From assembly GCA_041402005.1 (NCBI GenBank), contig JAWKTB010000003.1, positions 62,001 to 126,000 of the forward strand: a DNA stretch of 64,000 bases, in the 5' to 3' direction. The notes beneath the pieces were generated by a model that was not told the DNA's origin, made no database searches, and saw only the letters and a program-made list of their open reading frames with translations. The position numbers and the translations under genes are program-made. The stretch's first letter is position 1; each line of letters opens with the position of its first letter. Shown here in pieces: positions 16,264-24,545 of the stretch. This stretch comes from JAJRXR01 sp041402005. GTDB lineage: Bacteria > Planctomycetota > Phycisphaerae > Phycisphaerales > UBA1924.

Positions 16264-17697
16264 TCAGGCCGCGTCCGCGTCCGGGTCGTGCTCGTGGGCG
16301 TCGACGTCCTCGTGGGTGTCGTCGTGCTCTTGGTCGTAGTCGTCGTAGGTATGGGCCATCTGGGCCGGGTCGAATGGGTTGACGCCGACGGGATAAAAGA
16401 AGCCGGAGCGCTCGAGCATCTTGGCCCCGACGAACATGAGGATGTAGGACGCGGTGGCGCTGAAGAGATAGATGAAGAGGAAGACGCCCGCCTCGCCTCG
16501 TGGGAAGCCGAGGACCTGTCCGAGGGCGGCGCCGACGGGGAGGACGGCCAGCGGCTGGAGGGCGTTGTTGCGGGTGACCTGGTCGAAGTAGCGGAGGATG
16601 AGCGCGAAGAGGAAGGCGTAGAGGATGACGAACGGGAAGCCGCCGTCGGCGGCGGCGTGCCCGATGATGCCCGGGCCGATGGTCAGCACGTCGCGGTTGA
16701 CGTTGCGGAGGCGCGCGAGTGAGGGGAGGTCCATGGAGAGGCTGTCGGGCTTCTCGTCCCAGAAGCCGTCGCGGGGGATGGGGTAGGCGAGGAAGTAGCC
16801 GATGGTGCTGGAGAGGAAGGGGCGGTAGGGGTAGGAGTCGGGGAAGTTCTCGATGAGCCACATGGAGTGGACGCCGGCGCCCTGGCCATCGAGGAGGCCG
16901 AGGATGCCGGTCTTGGCGTCGGCGGCGGCGACGGTGCTGAGCTGCTGCTTGAGGTCGGCGTTCTCATTGCGCAGGGAGCCTCTCGCGGCGGTGAAGAGAG
17001 CGACGAAGACGACGAGGGGGACGGCGAGGACAGCGAGGCGGACGATGACGGTCTGCTGCGCCTCGTAGCGCATCCGCGAGTAGTACGCGCCCCAGAGCAC
17101 GCACCCGCCGACGGCGACGAGCGAGCGACGCCCGAACTCCCCGATCAGCGCGAACACCACGGCGCACGAGGAGATGGTGATGAGCAGGGTGACGGCGGCG
17201 GGGTTGAGGGGCCGGCGCGCCCAGATCCAGGCGGAGATTCCCGCGGCGATGGCGAGCAGCGCGACGCCCAACATGTTCGCGAGCACGCCGACGAGCGGGA
17301 TCGGGACGAACCGCAGCGCGAGCCCCAGGAAGAGGAAACAGCAGGAGGCGATCCAGAGGAAGGGCTCGGTGGGTTGCATCTTGATGGCGGGGGTGATGCG
17401 CGCGAGGGGCTTGGAGAGCAGCCCCATCTCGTAGACGACGAGGAAGGTGATGAGGAACGAGGTCACCCAGACGCAATAGATGCTTCCGGTGGCGGTGAGG
17501 TCCTGCACGCCGTAGGGCATGGTGATGCCCGTCTTGAGGGCGACGGCGGCGCTGGTGAGCTGGAAGATGACGAAGCCGAGGAGGAAGAAGTTGCGCAGGC
17601 TGAGCATGTCGTCGCGCCCGCGGAGATAGCCGGCGACCATGTACGCGAGGACCGCGATGGCGAGGATGAAGAGGTAGGCGGCAAGGACGGTCTGCAT
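16264..17697 (-). CDS. Wzy-like polysaccharide polymerase / multi-pass membrane protein (copy 1)
   Basis: This 477-residue membrane protein starts directly with a hydrophobic helix (MQTVLAAYLFILAIAVLAYMV). It is a tandem paralogue of the gene at 14692, with the same membrane layout and the same conserved blocks (LLDGQGAGVHSMWLIENFPD, DKP-like EKPDSLSMDLPSLAR, GHAAADGGFPF). Its C-terminus is a His/Asp/Glu-rich tail (DDYDQEHDDTHEDVDAHEHD), which could bind metal or simply be disordered. It is the first of the pair on the minus strand, 57 bp upstream of copy 2, and both lie downstream of the sulfotransferase. Confidence 0.7.
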   Translation of the reverse strand: MQTVLAAYLFILAIAVLAYMVAGYLRGRDDMLSLRNFFLLGFVIFQLTSAAVALKTGITMPYGVQDLTATGSIYCVWVTSFLITFLVVYEMGLLSKPLARITPAIKMQPTEPFLWIASCCFLFLGLALRFVPIPLVGVLANMLGVALLAIAAGISAWIWARRPLNPAAVTLLITISSCAVVFALIGEFGRRSLVAVGGCVLWGAYYSRMRYEAQQTVIVRLAVLAVPLVVFVALFTAARGSLRNENADLKQQLSTVAAADAKTGILGLLDGQGAGVHSMWLIENFPDSYPYRPFLSSTIGYFLAYPIPRDGFWDEKPDSLSMDLPSLARLRNVNRDVLTIGPGIIGHAAADGGFPFVILYAFLFALILRYFDQVTRNNALQPLAVLPVGAALGQVLGFPRGEAGVFLFIYLFSATASYILMFVGAKMLERSGFFYPVGVNPFDPAQMAHTYDDYDQEHDDTHEDVDAHEHDPDADAA

Positions 17698-17767
17698 CGC
17701 AGTGGAGTATTTCGGCCGACGGTCGGCGTGGGATTGGGGGAATGACGCCCGGAGGCGGGGCGAGTGG

Positions 17768-18613
17768 TCAGATCGGTCCCCCGTCCCAACGAAGCGAGGG
17801 ACCCCACAGTTCGCGCAGGCGGGCCAGATCGGGCTCCAGCTCGCCCCGGAGGCGGTCGAGCAGCTCCTGGCTGGGCGGGGGCGCCTTGGCGGGCGCCTTG
17901 GGGAGCAGGGCGGCCCGCAGCCGGTCCTTGACGGCGATGGGCAGGAGCGGGCGGATCAGCCGGCGGTAGGCGCCCGAGTGCGTGACCGCCCGCCAACCCG
18001 AGGTCATCACCGGCTTGCCTTCCCCCTTGTTGTGGACCTTGTCCACCTCGACGAGCTCCGGGCGGGGGTCGAGGCCCAGGAACTCCTCGACGCGGGCGGT
18101 CTGCCCGGGGCGGTCGGCGACGTAGTCCTCAAAGCGGACGACGCGGATGGCGCCCTCCCCGAAGGCGTCGCGCCAGGGGTCGAGCTGCATCGCGTATCGC
18201 GAGTAGTCGAGCAGCTCGTGGTGCTTCTCGATCGCCTCGGCGACGTCGGCGCCCATGTGTCCGCCCACGTGCTCGTGGTGGTGGTGCGAGAGGAGCCTCG
18301 CGATGGGGTCGCGGATCACGTAGATGAGCTTGGCATCCGGGATGAGTTGTTTGGCACGCTCGGCGACGCCCTCGAAGGTGGGGCGCTTCGTGTAGGCGGT
18401 GGAGGCCTCGGCGCAGAGTTGGTCGGGGCCGGCTCGCTCGAAGAGCTTTTCGTACCGCGCGCGTCCGGCGTCGGTCAGGACGTCGTCGTGACAGAGGTTG
18501 CCCGGCTCCTTATCGATCGGGAAGAAGACGCGGGGGTGGGTGAGCAGGTCACGGTAAAGGGAGGTCGTGCCGCTCTTCATCGCGCCGATGATGAGGAAGT
18601 CGGGGAGGGTCAC
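17768..18613 (-). CDS. sulfotransferase, PAPS-dependent
   Basis: This 281-residue enzyme starts at a GTG that overlaps the stop of the upstream glycosyltransferase as GTGA. The 5'-phosphosulfate loop is IIGAMKSGTTSLYRDLL. The 3'-phosphate site is YVIRDPIARLLSH, a typical RDPxxRxxSxY variant with HHHHEH after it. KEPGNLCHDD and YTKRPTFEGVAERAK match NodH/heparan-type sulfotransferases. It should transfer sulfate from PAPS to a hydroxyl of the glycan made by this locus. The tight coupling to two glycosyltransferase genes supports that. Confidence 0.88.
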   Translation of the reverse strand: MTLPDFLIIGAMKSGTTSLYRDLLTHPRVFFPIDKEPGNLCHDDVLTDAGRARYEKLFERAGPDQLCAEASTAYTKRPTFEGVAERAKQLIPDAKLIYVIRDPIARLLSHHHHEHVGGHMGADVAEAIEKHHELLDYSRYAMQLDPWRDAFGEGAIRVVRFEDYVADRPGQTARVEEFLGLDPRPELVEVDKVHNKGEGKPVMTSGWRAVTHSGAYRRLIRPLLPIAVKDRLRAALLPKAPAKAPPPSQELLDRLRGELEPDLARLRELWGPSLRWDGGPI

Positions 18614-19839
18614 GCCGCGTGCGCTCCGGCGCTGAGCGTCGGCTTGCCCGGGAGCAGGCGGGCGTACCGGAGGGCGTTGCGCACGCCCTCGACGGGGTCG
18701 CCCCGGCGTCGCCAATCGGCGAGGACCCCGGCGCTGGCCGCCTTGTACTTCTCGACCTTCTCGGGGTCGGTGACGTCGAGCAGGGCTTGCGTAAGCGAGT
18801 CGACGGAGCCCGCGCGGAACTGGCGCCCGTTGACGCCGTCGATCACGACCTCGGCGGCGGCGCCGACGACATCGGAGCTGACCATCGCCAAGCCGCAGGC
18901 GCACGCCTCCAAGACCGTCACGGCCCAGGGCTCGTAATCGGAGGGGAGGACGTAGACGTCCGAGCACTTGTAGAGGGCGGCGAGGCGTTGGATGCCGTCC
19001 TGGAAGCCGACCCACCTGACGCGGTCGATCAACTCTTTGGGGACGCGTTCGCGGAGCTGGCCCTCGAGGGGGCCGGCGCCGACCATGAGCAGGTCCCACT
19101 CGGGTCGGTCCTTGGCGATGCGGGCGAAGGCGTCGATGAGCAGGTCGGGGCGCTTCACCTGGGCGAGGCGGGCGGTGAAGTTGATGTATCGGCGCGTCGG
19201 GTCGAGGTCGTACTCGTCGCGCATCGCCTGGACGCGGGGCTCGGTGACGGCGTCGATGGCGAGGTAATCAGGCTCGTGTGGCATGAAGAAGACGGGCTTC
19301 TTCTTGCCGCCGTACCGGTCGTAGAAGGCCTGGCCCTTGGTGCCGCAGGGCATGAGGCCGGTGAGCTTCTTCACGACCCAGGGGACGTAGAGGTTCTTGA
19401 AGGCGCGCCCGAGGCCCTTGGCCTTGTCGCCGTGGACGTTGGAGTCGGAGAACATGAAGCACGGGATTTTGTTTTTGGCGCACCAGCGGATGACGCGGAA
19501 GAGGCCCAGGTCGTTGTACCCGGTGAGGATGACGGCGTCGATGTCGTTGGATGCGAGCCAGCGCGTGATCTCGCCGCCCCTGGCCCACTGCTTGAGGGCG
19601 CGTCCCGGGGAGTTCTTGCCGATCATGGGCTCGCCTTGTCCGAAGACGACCGGGCCGATCTCCTTGGGCAGGTCGAGCGTGTAGTCCTGGTTGTTCTTCT
19701 CGTGCTTGAAGACGGAGAAGAGTTGGGCCTCGGGCAGCTCGCGGGCGATGCGAGTGTGCTGGTGGACGCGGTAGGGGCTGGGCGCGTTGGCGACGATCGC
19801 GAGGCGGGGACGCCCGGATGGGTCTGGGGGCGGGGTCAC
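18610..19839 (-). CDS. glycosyltransferase, family 4-like
   Basis: This is a 409-residue protein from a GTG at 19839, overlapping the stop of the next upstream gene by 4 nt. It has a GT-B fold with an N-terminal acceptor domain (RLAIVANAPSPYRVHQHTRI) and a C-terminal donor domain with FTARLAQVKRPDLLIDAFA, MVGAGPLEG and the nucleotide-sugar motif LPSDYEPWAVTVLEACACGL (the E-x7-E region). It is probably cytoplasmic or membrane-associated and adds one sugar to the repeat unit. The donor and linkage cannot be read from the sequence. Confidence 0.88.
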   Translation of the reverse strand: MTPPPDPSGRPRLAIVANAPSPYRVHQHTRIARELPEAQLFSVFKHEKNNQDYTLDLPKEIGPVVFGQGEPMIGKNSPGRALKQWARGGEITRWLASNDIDAVILTGYNDLGLFRVIRWCAKNKIPCFMFSDSNVHGDKAKGLGRAFKNLYVPWVVKKLTGLMPCGTKGQAFYDRYGGKKKPVFFMPHEPDYLAIDAVTEPRVQAMRDEYDLDPTRRYINFTARLAQVKRPDLLIDAFARIAKDRPEWDLLMVGAGPLEGQLRERVPKELIDRVRWVGFQDGIQRLAALYKCSDVYVLPSDYEPWAVTVLEACACGLAMVSSDVVGAAAEVVIDGVNGRQFRAGSVDSLTQALLDVTDPEKVEKYKAASAGVLADWRRRGDPVEGVRNALRYARLLPGKPTLSAGAHAA

Positions 19840-21026
19840 GCGTGGGCCTCCTGCGTGGCGCCCGTGGCCTGGGCGTACATCCCCTCGAACCTCGCCGCGA
19901 TCGCGTCGGGGTCGAGATGCTCGAAGACCCACGCCCGCCCGGCGTCGCCCATGCGGGTGCGCCTCGCGTCGTCGTGGAGGAGCAGGGCGATCGCGTCGGC
20001 GAAGGCCTCGGGGGACTGGTCGGCGATCAGAGCCCCGCCACTCGACTCGAGCTCGGGCCAGATGTCCACGCCCCGCGTCGTAATCGCGGGCGTGCGGCAG
20101 GCCATCGCCTCGGGGAGCACGAACCCGAAGTTCTCCTGGCTCGTCGGCAGCGCGAACACGTCGGCCCGCTCGAAGAGCGAGATCTTGAGCTCGCCCGTCA
20201 CCAGGCCCAGCAATCGGACGTGGTCGGCGAGGGCGTGCTGCTCGATCAGACGGCGCAGCGAGGCGGCGTACGCCTCGTCGCCCGTGCCGGCGATGAGCGT
20301 GCGGCAGGGGATGTCGCGATCGCGCAGCAACGCCGCGGCTCGGATCAGATGCTCCACACCCTTCTTCGGGTGCACGCGCGAGAGGAACAGCACGACGGGT
20401 TCGTCGGGGTGGATGTCGCCCGAGCCGTCGGGGCCGAACTTCTTGTAGGCGAGGCTCGGGCCCGGGAGCGTGCGGAATGGATCGAGGTCGAACACGAGCG
20501 GGACGACGACGCCCCGCCCCTTGGGGTACCACTTCTTCGATTGATCGAGCTCGGCCTGGGCGGTCGAGTGGACGAAGGCGGCGTGCTCGAGCGTCTTGCG
20601 CCCGGCGAGGGCGAGGTAGACGCGCTTCTTGGGCGCCTTCTGGGCCATGCACCAGTCGTCGAGCATGCCGTGGATCGAGAGGACGTAGGGCACGCCCAGA
20701 CGGCGCGCCATCGAGGCGAGCTGGTTGTTGGCCGTCGTCCAGCAGGCGTGCAGGTGGACGACGTCGGCGGACTTGATGGTGGGCTCCAACTCTTGGAGCT
20801 GGGTGGCCGCAAAGAGGCCGAGCGGGCGCGCGGGGCCGGGGACGACCTTCAGCGCCGGACACCCGGGCTCGCCCAGTTTCCAGGCGTCGGGCGCGTCGGC
20901 GTCGTAATGCGTGATGAGGACGACCTCGTGCCCGCGCCTGGCGAGCAGGGCGGTCATGTCCAGGACCGCGCGCACGACGCCGCCCTCGGCCAGGTCGATG
21001 CGCTGGAGGTAGTGGACGATCCGCAC
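19836..21026 (-). CDS. glycosyltransferase, family 4
   Basis: This is a 396-residue protein from the GTG at 21026 (VRIVHYLQRIDLAEGGVVRA). An upstream ATG at 21119 would read through a repeat unit and is rejected. The N-terminal domain has the glycine-rich acceptor loop EGGVVRAVLDM and DVVHLHACWT. The donor domain has FLSRVHPKKGVEHLIRAAAL, IAGTGDEAY and the donor-binding LPTSQENFGFVLPEAMACRT. It belongs to the same translationally coupled chain as the genes at 18610 and 17768. Confidence 0.9.
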   Translation of the reverse strand: MRIVHYLQRIDLAEGGVVRAVLDMTALLARRGHEVVLITHYDADAPDAWKLGEPGCPALKVVPGPARPLGLFAATQLQELEPTIKSADVVHLHACWTTANNQLASMARRLGVPYVLSIHGMLDDWCMAQKAPKKRVYLALAGRKTLEHAAFVHSTAQAELDQSKKWYPKGRGVVVPLVFDLDPFRTLPGPSLAYKKFGPDGSGDIHPDEPVVLFLSRVHPKKGVEHLIRAAALLRDRDIPCRTLIAGTGDEAYAASLRRLIEQHALADHVRLLGLVTGELKISLFERADVFALPTSQENFGFVLPEAMACRTPAITTRGVDIWPELESSGGALIADQSPEAFADAIALLLHDDARRTRMGDAGRAWVFEHLDPDAIAARFEGMYAQATGATQEAHA

Positions 21027-21060
21027 GGAAATCCTCGACGTTCGGCGTGGGAGGAAGCAG

Positions 21061-21092
21061 AGTGGCGGGCTGGAAGCCCCCCGCTCCGAGGA
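21061..21092 (+). repeat. palindromic repeat unit between two glycosyltransferase genes
   Basis: GGCGGGCTGGAAGCCCCCCG is followed by CTCCGAGGA. The hairpin core is GGGCTGGAAGCCC, and the tail matches the one at 2370-2380 in dnaE. Confidence 0.65.
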
Positions 21093-21099
21093 ATTGGGG

Positions 21100-21933
21100 T
21101 CAACTCGGCGCCAGGCCACGCTGGGCGCGACGCATCTCCTTCATCTTCAGGCAGATCTGCTGCTCGTACATGGACTGGAGGCGGCAGTAGGTGTAGCCGG
21201 CGCGTCCGTCGAGGAAGCCGAGCTTGATGAAGTAGAGCATGAAGAACTTGAGGGTCGGGCGGAAGGGGAGGCGGAACGAGAGGTTCTTGAGCTCGAGGCG
21301 TCGGGTGTTTCGGTCGGAGGAGAAGAGGTTGGCCCAGTTGACGCCGCGCTCCTTCATGGCGCGGGATTGCTCTATTGCCTCGAAGGTGGAGTACCGGTTG
21401 TGGCGTTCGAGCCACTCGGTGATGCCCTTGGAGAAGTTGAAGTGGATGAAGTGGTTCTTGAGGTAGCCGTGGGGCCCGTGGATGATCGGGGTGGGGTTGA
21501 CCATGCGCTCGAAGGAGATGGAGTCGGGCTTGAAGAAGCGCATGATGTAGCCGGGCGGCATGGAGAAGCGAAGCCACTTGCCCCGGAACATGTTCTTGCG
21601 CCCGCAGAAGAAGGCGACGCGGTCCTCGTTGGGGTTGTTGGCGATGGCCTCGATCTCGGCGCGCAGCTCGGGAGTCATGTGCTCGTCGGCGTCGAGGTAG
21701 AAGACCCAGTCGTGCTTGAACTTGATGTTCTGCATCGCCCAGTTCTGGTGGGCGCCCCGACCGTCGTACTCACGCGCGAAGAAGCGGACCCCCCGCTGGC
21801 GGCAGATCTCCTCCGTCCGGTCGGTCGAGATCGAGTCGAGCACGACGATGTCGTCGGACCAGGCGACCGAGTCGAGGCAGCTCGGGAGGTTCTGCTCCTC
21901 GTTGAGCGTCTGGATGAAGATGGAGACGGACAT
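21100..21933 (-). CDS. glycosyltransferase, family 2 (WaaE/KdtX-like)
   Basis: This is a 277-residue GT-A enzyme. It begins SVSIFIQTLNEEQNLPSCLD, the UDP-sugar-binding start of family 2. DSIS(T)DRTEEI is the first acidic motif, and DADEHMTPELRAEIEA (about residue 77) holds the metal-binding DxD-like DADE. The rest (PPGYIMRFFKPDSI, GPHGYLKNHFIHFNFSKGI) matches LPS-core-type glucosyltransferases of the WaaE group. It probably adds a sugar to the glycan or its lipid acceptor. Confidence 0.88.
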   Translation of the reverse strand: MSVSIFIQTLNEEQNLPSCLDSVAWSDDIVVLDSISTDRTEEICRQRGVRFFAREYDGRGAHQNWAMQNIKFKHDWVFYLDADEHMTPELRAEIEAIANNPNEDRVAFFCGRKNMFRGKWLRFSMPPGYIMRFFKPDSISFERMVNPTPIIHGPHGYLKNHFIHFNFSKGITEWLERHNRYSTFEAIEQSRAMKERGVNWANLFSSDRNTRRLELKNLSFRLPFRPTLKFFMLYFIKLGFLDGRAGYTYCRLQSMYEQQICLKMKEMRRAQRGLAPS

Positions 21934-21992
21934 CGGGGTGGCGGCGGTCTCTGGGGGCCTGGGGGCGGTCGGGACGGGTCAAAGGTCGGCAA

Positions 21993-23309
21993 TTATCCGG
22001 GCGTGATCGAGGAAACGTCAAACACGTACATCCTCCGGGCCCCGTCCAGGGCGGAATCGACGCAGACCATGCGGGCGTCGCGGGAGAAGCGGGGGTGCAG
22101 ATCGACCCGGACCTCGCGGTCCAGGGCCCTGGGGGTCGGCAGGCGGGCGATCTCGAACCCCCGGGAGGTCCGGGTATCCCACAGGAACAACGGCTGGCGG
22201 CTCTTGAGGTCCGGGTACCCGTCGGTCAGGACCCAGCGCCCGGGGTCTGGCCCACGGCGGTTATACGTGCAGTGCCCGTCGGTGATCAGTTCGCCGGCGG
22301 CGAAGGGCGTGGTCATGGCGCCCTCGCGGTCCTCGATGAGCAGGTAGGAGTCCTTGAGGATCTTGTTCATGAGGACGCGGGGCTTGCCCAGGGCGTAGTA
22401 GACGGGCTTGAGCGCGCGACGGGCGAGGGTCATCGCGGACTTCATGGGTGAACGCGAGGCGCCCGCGCCGTCGCCCAGGAGGGCGCGCTTGCCCGCCCAG
22501 GCGAGGATCGTCGTGTCGTCGGCCCAGTCGTAGTGCGAGCACATGCCTTCGAAGAGGAGGCGGACGTCGGAGCCATCGAGGTTGGACGTGAACAGGCGGG
22601 AATGGAGGATGCCGTCGGGTCGGTCGAAGCGGTGCATGAAGCAGAATCGCGTTCCTGACGGGTTGAACATGAGGTGGTTGACATGCTGGTGGAGTGGGGC
22701 GCCAGCGGGGGAGGGGCGCCCGGGTAGCGTGTGCGTGTCGAGGGCGTGGATGGGGCAGATGAGCGTCATCGCGCCCGTGTGGAGGTCGAGGCGGAAGACG
22801 CCGTCGTTCGCGGGGGAGGGGTCGGCGGCGTTCGGGTCGGTCAGGCCCGGGAGGCCGTACTCGGGGCGGAGGCGCGTGAGTCGCCCAAAGTCGAGCGTGA
22901 CGGCGGACGTCGCGTCGCGCGAGAGCGCGTAGACAGGGGCGCTCAGGACGCGATATTCGCCGCCATCCTGATCGAGAATCACACACACGGGCTTGGTGTC
23001 GCGCCGGTCGTTGAAGACGATCCGCTCGCTGCCGTCGATCGTCACCCACTGGAGGCGGGCGCCCTGCTGCCAGTTCCAGGCGCGGGATTCCGCCAGCTTG
23101 GTGAAGACGGGATCGTCGGCGCCCCAGCCCTCGATGAAGCCGATCTCGCACGCGTCGTCGGGGGTCGGGAAGCGGTCGAGGAAGCGGGCGCGATGGGCGA
23201 GGAGTCTGGTCTGGTCGTTGGACCAGGGGCATGTGTCGTAGTACCCGAACCAGTAGTGCCAGCCGTCGTCGGGCGTGACGCGCCGGGGCTGGAGGTGCTG
23301 GACGTTCAT
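21993..23309 (-). CDS. predicted beta-propeller protein of the polysaccharide locus
   Basis: This is a 438-residue protein from an ATG at 23309 that overlaps the upstream acetyltransferase stop as ATGA. It has no signal peptide. Repeated strand patterns (WHYWFGYYDTCPWSNDQTRL, RAWNWQQGARLQWVTIDG, ERIVFNDR, LTDGHCTYN, WVLTDGYPD, LHPRFSRDARMVCVDSA) are typical of a six- or seven-bladed propeller like those of oligogalacturonate-lyase-type proteins. I recall similar proteins encoded in exopolysaccharide clusters, but I know of no proven function. It could be a lyase, a binding protein or a regulator of chain length. Confidence 0.65.
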   Translation of the reverse strand: MNVQHLQPRRVTPDDGWHYWFGYYDTCPWSNDQTRLLAHRARFLDRFPTPDDACEIGFIEGWGADDPVFTKLAESRAWNWQQGARLQWVTIDGSERIVFNDRRDTKPVCVILDQDGGEYRVLSAPVYALSRDATSAVTLDFGRLTRLRPEYGLPGLTDPNAADPSPANDGVFRLDLHTGAMTLICPIHALDTHTLPGRPSPAGAPLHQHVNHLMFNPSGTRFCFMHRFDRPDGILHSRLFTSNLDGSDVRLLFEGMCSHYDWADDTTILAWAGKRALLGDGAGASRSPMKSAMTLARRALKPVYYALGKPRVLMNKILKDSYLLIEDREGAMTTPFAAGELITDGHCTYNRRGPDPGRWVLTDGYPDLKSRQPLFLWDTRTSRGFEIARLPTPRALDREVRVDLHPRFSRDARMVCVDSALDGARRMYVFDVSSITPG

Positions 23310-23917
23310 GCGTCGCGGATCACCCGCTCGCGGATGGGCTCGGCGGGCGTGCCGGCGCAGACCTTCCAGGCGGGCAGGTCCTTGAGGACGCTCGAGCGGG
23401 CGCCGACGACCACGCCGTCGCTGATCGTGATCCCTGGCCCGACGAAGACGTCGGCGGCGAGCCAGCAGTCCTCGCCGATCGTGATGGGCATGGGGCGCAA
23501 GGGGAACGTGCGGTCCTCGAAGTCGTGGGTCGCGGCGCACAGATAGCTGTACTGGCTGACGGTCGTGCGCGCGCCGATGGTGATCCTGGCGACGCAGTAG
23601 CAGTCCACGTCGTCGGCGAGCGTGGCGCGCTCACCCATCGTCAGGTTCCAGGGCCCCCAGACGCGGCAGCGCGGGTAGACGCGGGCCGACGGGTGAAGCT
23701 TTGCGCCGAAGAGACGCAGGAGCATCGTCCGCCACGCGTGCAACGGGCGGGGGGAGAGGCGAAAGAGCGTCGCCTGGACGAGGCCCCAGGCGAGTCGGGC
23801 GAGCTTGTTGGACGCGGAGTGGGGGTGCGCCTTGGCGTCGTAGTCCATTTTTTGCGCGCGCACGGCAGCGTTGGGCGCGGGCTCGTCGTGCGTGGCTTGT
23901 GCCGCGGACGTGGGCAC
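23306..23917 (-). CDS. WcaF-like O-acetyltransferase, copy 3
   Basis: This is a 203-residue protein from a GTG, with AGGAGG 5 nt upstream. Its C-terminal half is a left-handed beta-helix of hexapeptide repeats (ITIGARTTVSQYSYLCAATHDF, ITIGEDCWLAADVFVGPGI, ISDGVVVGARSSVLKDLP). The His in ATHDF is the likely catalytic base, as in the colanic acid acetyltransferase family. It should acetylate a sugar of the exopolysaccharide. It is one of three tandem paralogues, here immediately downstream of the copy ending at 23927. Confidence 0.85.
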   Translation of the reverse strand: MPTSAAQATHDEPAPNAAVRAQKMDYDAKAHPHSASNKLARLAWGLVQATLFRLSPRPLHAWRTMLLRLFGAKLHPSARVYPRCRVWGPWNLTMGERATLADDVDCYCVARITIGARTTVSQYSYLCAATHDFEDRTFPLRPMPITIGEDCWLAADVFVGPGITISDGVVVGARSSVLKDLPAWKVCAGTPAEPIRERVIRDA

Positions 23918-23926
23918 ACTGGCCTC

Positions 23927-24523
23927 CTAGGCGGCGATGGCGGGCTCGCGGTGCTGGTAGAAGGGGCGCTGGCGCCTGGGAAGCGCCGGCTCGCCCGCGC
24001 AGATCTTCCAGGAGGGGAGCGAGCGGTCCACGAGGGCGCGGGCGCCGACGACGACGCCCGCCTCGATCGTCACGCCCGGGAGGACGACGACGTCGGCGGC
24101 GAGCCAGGCGTCGTCCTTGATCGTGACGGGGGCGGTGTAGATCTCGTAGTCGGGGTCGAGGGGGTCGTGGGCCTGGGTGAAGATCTTGGTGTACTGGCTG
24201 AGCGTGCAGCTCGAGCCGACGCGCACGGGGGCGCGGGCGGAGATGTTCGCGTGGTCGCCCAGGGCGGAGAGCTCGCCCATGGTGAGGTTCCAGGGGCAGT
24301 CGATGCGGGCGGTGCGCCGGATCTTGGCGGAGGGGTGAATCCTGGCGCCGAAGGCGGAGAGGATGAGCTGTCGGAGGCGGTACCAGTTGTGGAAGGAGTA
24401 GCGGCACATGTGCTGGCCGAGGAGGCGCCAGAGGAGGGCGCGGACGAAGGGATCGCCCTTGCGGTGCCCGGGGAGCTGGGCGCGCGGGTGGCGGCAGGCG
24501 TCGTTGGGGCGTCGGAGCTTCAT
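23927..24523 (-). CDS. WcaF-like O-acetyltransferase, copy 2
   Basis: This is a 198-residue hexapeptide-repeat protein from the ATG at 24523. The N-terminal helix (FVRALLWRLLGQHMCRYSFHNW) is followed by beta-helix coils: VRVGSSCTLSQYTKIFTQAHDP, VTIKDDAWLAADVVVLPGVT and IEAGVVVGARALVDRSLP. The conserved His is in TQAHDP. It is paralogous to the genes on both sides. The differences among the three outside the coils suggest they modify different positions or sugars. Confidence 0.85.
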   Translation of the reverse strand: MKLRRPNDACRHPRAQLPGHRKGDPFVRALLWRLLGQHMCRYSFHNWYRLRQLILSAFGARIHPSAKIRRTARIDCPWNLTMGELSALGDHANISARAPVRVGSSCTLSQYTKIFTQAHDPLDPDYEIYTAPVTIKDDAWLAADVVVLPGVTIEAGVVVGARALVDRSLPSWKICAGEPALPRRQRPFYQHREPAIAA

Positions 24524-24545
24524 CTCTGGGGGTTGCGTCGCAGGA

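Noticed and set aside
14402..16861. 819-codon minus-strand open frame across the Wzy-like genes
   Set aside because: It is low-complexity Arg/Pro sequence in another frame of two well-supported membrane protein genes.
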